From NCBI GenBank assembly GCA_017163975.1, contig JAFFSR010000248.1, positions 1,258,501 through 1,322,500 of the forward strand: a DNA stretch of 64,000 bases. The letters are read 5' to 3'. The translations under genes were made by a program, and so were the position numbers. Every line of letters starts with the position of its first letter. The stretch's first letter is position 1. Source of the DNA: Anastatus disparis. Its lineage: Eukaryota; Arthropoda; Insecta; Hymenoptera; Eupelmidae. Below are positions 60,075 to 64,000 of the stretch, piece after piece. The notes below the pieces were generated by a model that saw nothing but the letters and a program-made list of their open reading frames with translations, was not told the origin of the DNA and did not search any database.

Positions 60075-60300
60075 TAACAACATTTACGTGGCAGAGGCAT
60101 CGTCACTTGGGATGGTGATGGTGCAATATGTTTGGATAACATTTCTATTTGTGGCGAAAACATTATCGACTTGGTTAACGACGCTATGCGGAAAAGACAA
60201 CACGTGAATCCACCAGGTGCACGTTAGTTTGCTCTAGCACTTCGACGTGTCGTGACGCCTCGGCTTTTTATTGGGAACGATCGTGTGTTACAGATAATCG
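60075..60300 (+). pseudogene. Conserved Maverick-type ORF remnant
   Basis: Reads GRGIVTWDGDGAICLDNISI, then GENIIDLVNDAMRKRQHVNPPGAR, a stop at about 60223, and FALALRRVVTPRLFIGN. I recall this type next to capsid genes in insect Mavericks; function unknown. It directly follows the broken polymerase. Confidence 0.5.
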
Positions 60301-60319
60301 ATGAGGATTCTGCTTTCAC

Positions 60320-60530
60320 TTTTCCAGAGTCTGTTTGTTTCATCATGTACTACCATTACTCACCCGTGGCGCAAAAACTATGGGGAAGGAAGCGTTGCGT
60401 ACTGGTATGAACATTTTATCTGACGTTGCAAAACAGAATACTCCAATCAAAGAATTTCTACGAAATCGTATTAAAGAGTCTGGCACAAATCTTAAAAGGA
60501 AGGCAAAAGAGAAACTGGATAAATTCTGCG
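60320..60530 (+). pseudogene. Minor-capsid-like Maverick protein, 5' part
   Basis: The RGAKTMGKEALRTGMNILSDVA...FLRNRIKESGTNLKRKAKEK segment is typical of a small basic Maverick virion protein. No ATG opens the frame (it starts at a TTG), and the sequence after about 60535 no longer fits, although the frame stays open to 60772. Confidence 0.6.
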
Positions 60531-60772
60531 TACTTTGCAGTTTGATGACGTCAGTGTTAGTGTTAAGAGCACTCGAAGAAAAAGAAAACTTATTCACCAA
60601 TAATGTTCTTAGTATAAAATGCTTCACAACATCAGGATATCATTTTTTTAAAGAGAAAAAGAAAAAATACGCGTCCTTTATTTTTTCTTTAAATGACGAA
60701 TACAATTGGTTTGAAAAAAATTTTTCATGCAACATCCCAATTATTAAGTTTGAATTGGATGTTAGTATGTGA

Positions 60773-63496
60773 GATGTAAGCTGTAATTTATAATTGAGAT
60801 TCAATCTTTAAAAATCATTTTCTTTTTTTTTACCATAAGTAAAATAAAAACAAAATGATGTTTGAGGATTGATTGTCAACTATAAATTCGAGCAGTAAAG
60901 TTGGAATTTAATAATTCAGATTGTTCCAAAATTAAAACTGCGCTAAGAAAATCAATTTTCAAAAGATCTTTCTATTTTATTATTCAAAAATAATGTCCAT
61001 GAAAGTTACAACCAATTTATCAAGTAGTTTATATAAAATATCAAAAAAATAAAAATCTAAAATTAAAAAAAAAATTTTTAATGGCTTTTTTATTGAAACT
61101 ACGAAAAAAAAATTTTCAATCGCTTCCGCAATAGTTGATCAAAAAACTTAATTGTATGGAAAATTTGAAGAAAATCCATCGTGTACTTTTCGAGATTCAA
61201 GTGGCTAAATAAATATAAACATTTTTTAAAAATTTTAACATGTTCTAAAATTAAAACTACGCTAAGAAAATCAATTTTCAGAACCCTGGTAGAAATTTTA
61301 TCTAGGCGCCCGTATAAGCTCTCTAGGCCTTTATAGTAGAACTAGATTATTCTAGATAAGAAAAACTAGATGGATGTAGACTAATATAACCCTTGAATGC
61401 GCGCGCTACCAACCTACAAATCATGCAGCAGTGACGAAATAAAGCCAAACCTTACCTAATAATGTTCTGTCATCGCACCTTTTCTTCAAATATCATATGG
61501 GAAAACATCGATAAATAAAAATTTTAAAAATTCATCAGCTGAACAACGGAAATTACAAGAAAACTATCATTAGAAAGTCATATTGAAAGTAAAAGTGCTA
61601 ATATCACGCATAAGCTGGGATTTATAGTCGCGTCTCTATCTCTATCTCTCTTTCTTATCTCGCAAGAGACAAGGACAGAATATTTACATACACGCGACTA
61701 TAGATTTCAGCATGGTACATATTCGTGCAAGTGATGCCATGAAATACAATGAGGAACTTAAGCGTCTATATGAAATTATGTTGTGCCTAACCCTTATTAT
61801 ACGTTAACGCCTCAAAAGAACTGTACAGTTCTATTAGGGAAAACTATACGGGCATCTTCTTCAGACTGCAAGAATTTTTTATAAGATTACATATAAAGAT
61901 ACAGAATTTCTTTGTATATAAAGGATGAATTATTTTAATATAAAAGAGAAAAATACCGAAGGATAAAAATAAATCTTCGGACATGACTTTTTGCATTCTT
62001 GAAGAAAAAAGAAAAATTATCAAATTGATATATTTATTATCTAATCATAATTTATGTATTATCATTTCTGTTACAGAAGATGCATTAAAAATTTCTAGAA
62101 ATATTTCACGTCAGTTTTCATACTTCAAGAAAATTTTCCAAAATAGTAACAATGCAGTATCGAATCTTCTTCGAGATTCTTTTACCTATGAAGAATATTG
62201 GTAAGTATTATATAAAATATTTGTTTGCTCAAATATCATACAGTTAATTTGATGTTGAATGAATTAGCATAAAATACCTGTTATAAAAATATATAGCCAA
62301 ATTTCCACTAAAACAATTTTATTGCGGATCACTTCGCAAATTCCGATGAAACATTGTTCACATGACTTCCAAAGAAATATAATAATATCCAGTGAACGGC
62401 AAAAGTCTTAAAAGTTTCATTTTTGCTTGTTCATATGAATCTTTTACTGCTATTGTCTGCATGAAAAGTGTAAACGATTTTAAGTCATCTCGCAATTATT
62501 CCATTAACAATCATAAAACAATTCCACTTAGTTGCTTACAGTTCTAAAGTATCTTTAACCTTTCGAAATTATATTGGGCTGATTCCATATAGGTTCATGC
62601 AGGCCGTCACGGATCGAATTTTTTTTGGCTGCAAACTATGTGAATGTGTTCTAATACTCAAGAAAAGATGTGGACACCCCGAAATACGGCTTAAAAAAAT
62701 TTGTTCACGATGCTATAGCCTATTTTGTGTTGAATGTTAAAATGAAAGGTGAAAAAATGAAAATGAACCTCCATATTCAAAATGCTATATTTGCGTCAAT
62801 TTTTGACTTTTCAAGGCGTATTTTTTATTAATGTGAAGAATTCAGCCTACTTTTATATCACATTATTATTTCATAGATAAAAATTAATGCCGTTGAGCTA
62901 TTAATGAAAAACCAAAAAAAAAAACTTTTTTTTTTCAACGTAATTTTCTTAAAAACTATATTTTTTTTTCTTTAAATTTTAATATGTTTTTATACATAAA
63001 AAAACTAACTTTTAGGGAGGGTCAAAATATACTATTTTACGTTATTTTTTTAAATGAATTTTTTAAATTTTATTCAATTTTTTTTAATTATAGAGTATTA
63101 AGACCATGTCCTCTTCCAATAATTGTGCTCTTTCACTATTTATTTACTTTTCAATTTATTAATATATTGTTAGTGTTTAAAAAAACCTTCAAAATGAGCC
63201 ATTGGTCAACTTTTTTGGTCAATTAGAACAAAAGTTATAGCAATTTTCAGTTTAAAAATATGTTTAAAAAGAAAAATAAATTGTCATTTATTTAATTTGT
63301 ATTTCGCGCCTGCGAGTGAAATTCAATTTGAAAGTAGTTTGTGCATGCCGCCGCTAGGTAGCGAAGTCGCGGTCCCAGCGTACTCATTAGCAATACAGCG
63401 CATCACAGTACATAAGAAGAGATCGAATTGAATAACAAATCGTCTAACTTTCATAATCTTTTTTTCGCTTTAATAAAAGATTTTGAGTTAATTACA
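60773..63496. other. Noncoding stretch: degenerate repeats, hairpin, A/T-rich leader
   Basis: 60900-61280 carries decayed copies of the unit seen at 42890-43830 (CCAAAATTAAAACTGCGCTA core). 61612-61713 is a hairpin with arms GATTTATAGTCGCG/CGCGACTATAGATTT. A 74-codon frame at 61983-62204 runs into GGTAAGTA, a good 5' splice site, so it could be an exon, but no domain is seen. 62580-63300 is AT-rich; 63300-63420 is GC-richer and may be the promoter of the following gene. Confidence 0.4.
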
Positions 63497-64000
63497 ATGG
63501 CATCATTGGCTAAGATAAAATGCAAGGACTTGAAAAAAAGGCACACGAAAGCTATCTACGATTCCTTTAAAAACCCATTCAGAGAATTGGGTCAAATAAC
63601 GGAATCTTTGCAGCGCTTGTATCCTAAAATTTTGTTATCTCAAGAAGATAGAGTTTGCGTTGGATGTTATAAATTATTTTTAGAAGAAATTAATGACAGC
63701 GAGATCGTGGTGCATGAGCTTAACAAAACTGCAAATAATTTGAATTTGAAGGTTTCACCTATCAAGATGCCTGAAACTGTTAATGTCAAGATGCGAAAAT
63801 CGTATGCCATTCGGAAGAGAAAGCAAATGAATCATGCATTCATCATGAATTCTCAAATAGCTAGTAAAATGATGAAATTTTTTGATATAACGGATTTACC
63901 TGAATGGAGTGGAAGCATTGAATGTAAGACATGTGATAAATGGCTCGAAAATATTCAAATTGCCTTAAAAAATTGTTCAAGTTTTTCCGAAAAAGTCCGA
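63497..64000 (+). CDS. Unknown protein with CxxC pairs, runs off the window
   Basis: ATG at 63497-63499 followed by 168 codons without stop to the last base. It starts MASLAKIKCKDLKKRHTKAI and has VCVGCYKLFLEE (a CxxC pair), a basic KMRKSYAIRKRKQ segment that could be a nuclear signal, and a second pair IECKTCDKWLE near the end. Cys pairs plus basic stretch suggest a zinc-binding, DNA-related protein, perhaps the first exon of a transposon gene. Upstream 63300-63420 is GC-richer than its surroundings, as a promoter might be. No family recognised. Confidence 0.6.
   Translation, partial: MASLAKIKCKDLKKRHTKAIYDSFKNPFRELGQITESLQRLYPKILLSQEDRVCVGCYKLFLEEINDSEIVVHELNKTANNLNLKVSPIKMPETVNVKMRKSYAIRKRKQMNHAFIMNSQIASKMMKFFDITDLPEWSGSIECKTCDKWLENIQIALKNCSSFSEKVR

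Overview
This AT-rich eukaryotic window looks like arthropod, probably insect, heterochromatin. It is almost entirely nested mobile elements and satellites. I found no complete host gene. The species cannot be named from the sequence; the element set (Mavericks, Helitron, mariner/pogo/hAT/TTAA MITEs, a Ty3/gypsy-like LTR element, a LINE) suggests a hymenopteran or similar insect.

Layout. (1) 1-12819: a dead Maverick/Polinton (a virus-like DNA transposon) with an almost full gene set: protein-primed DNA polymerase B, a small conserved ORF, integrase, two further conserved ORFs, packaging ATPase, a phospholipase A2 plus adenain-like protease ORF, penton-like protein, a 48-aa ORF, major capsid protein and a further conserved ORF. 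Almost every gene carries stops or frameshifts. Three pieces of foreign DNA interrupt it: two copies of a TTAA MITE and a 2.9-kb inverted-repeat element. (2) 13001-13400: a palindromic TTAA MITE; related copies lie at 39537-39918 and 57699-58079. (3) 14925-18590: a Helitron Rep/helicase remnant split by a 1.9-kb LTR-like insert (itself holding a 0.66-kb foldback) and by a pogo-like MITE. (4) 18591-20957: a hAT MITE and an unexplained GC-richer block. (5) 20959-23922: a TA-flanked mariner-type element with 0.7-kb inverted arms rich in TCAAGGTCA motifs. (6) 24405-26777: a 5'-truncated LINE with an open reverse transcriptase frame. (7) 27281-37764: a full-length LTR retrotransposon with paired LTRs, gag, protease, RT, RNase H, an OTU-like domain and an integrase tail but no visible integrase core. 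(8) 38073-42796: a 4.7-kb inverted-repeat element. (9) 42797-44455: degenerate tandem repeats. (10) 44456-54020: a 9.6-kb foldback element whose two arms are opposed arrays of a 142-bp tandem repeat. (11) 54021-58560: a 16-bp G-rich minisatellite interrupted by an 8-bp-TSD transposon fragment and a TTAA MITE. (12) 58620-60580: remnants of a second, different Maverick lineage. (13) 60773-63496: noncoding; an open reading frame starts at 63497 and leaves the window.

The most notable features are the large foldback element with tandem-repeat arms, the number of kilobase-scale inverted repeats in one 64-kb stretch (potential hairpin-RNA sources), and the OTU-bearing LTR element. Insertion order can be read from target-site duplications: in several cases the host frame continues exactly across the insert. 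Family names rest on recognised motifs, not on database searches.
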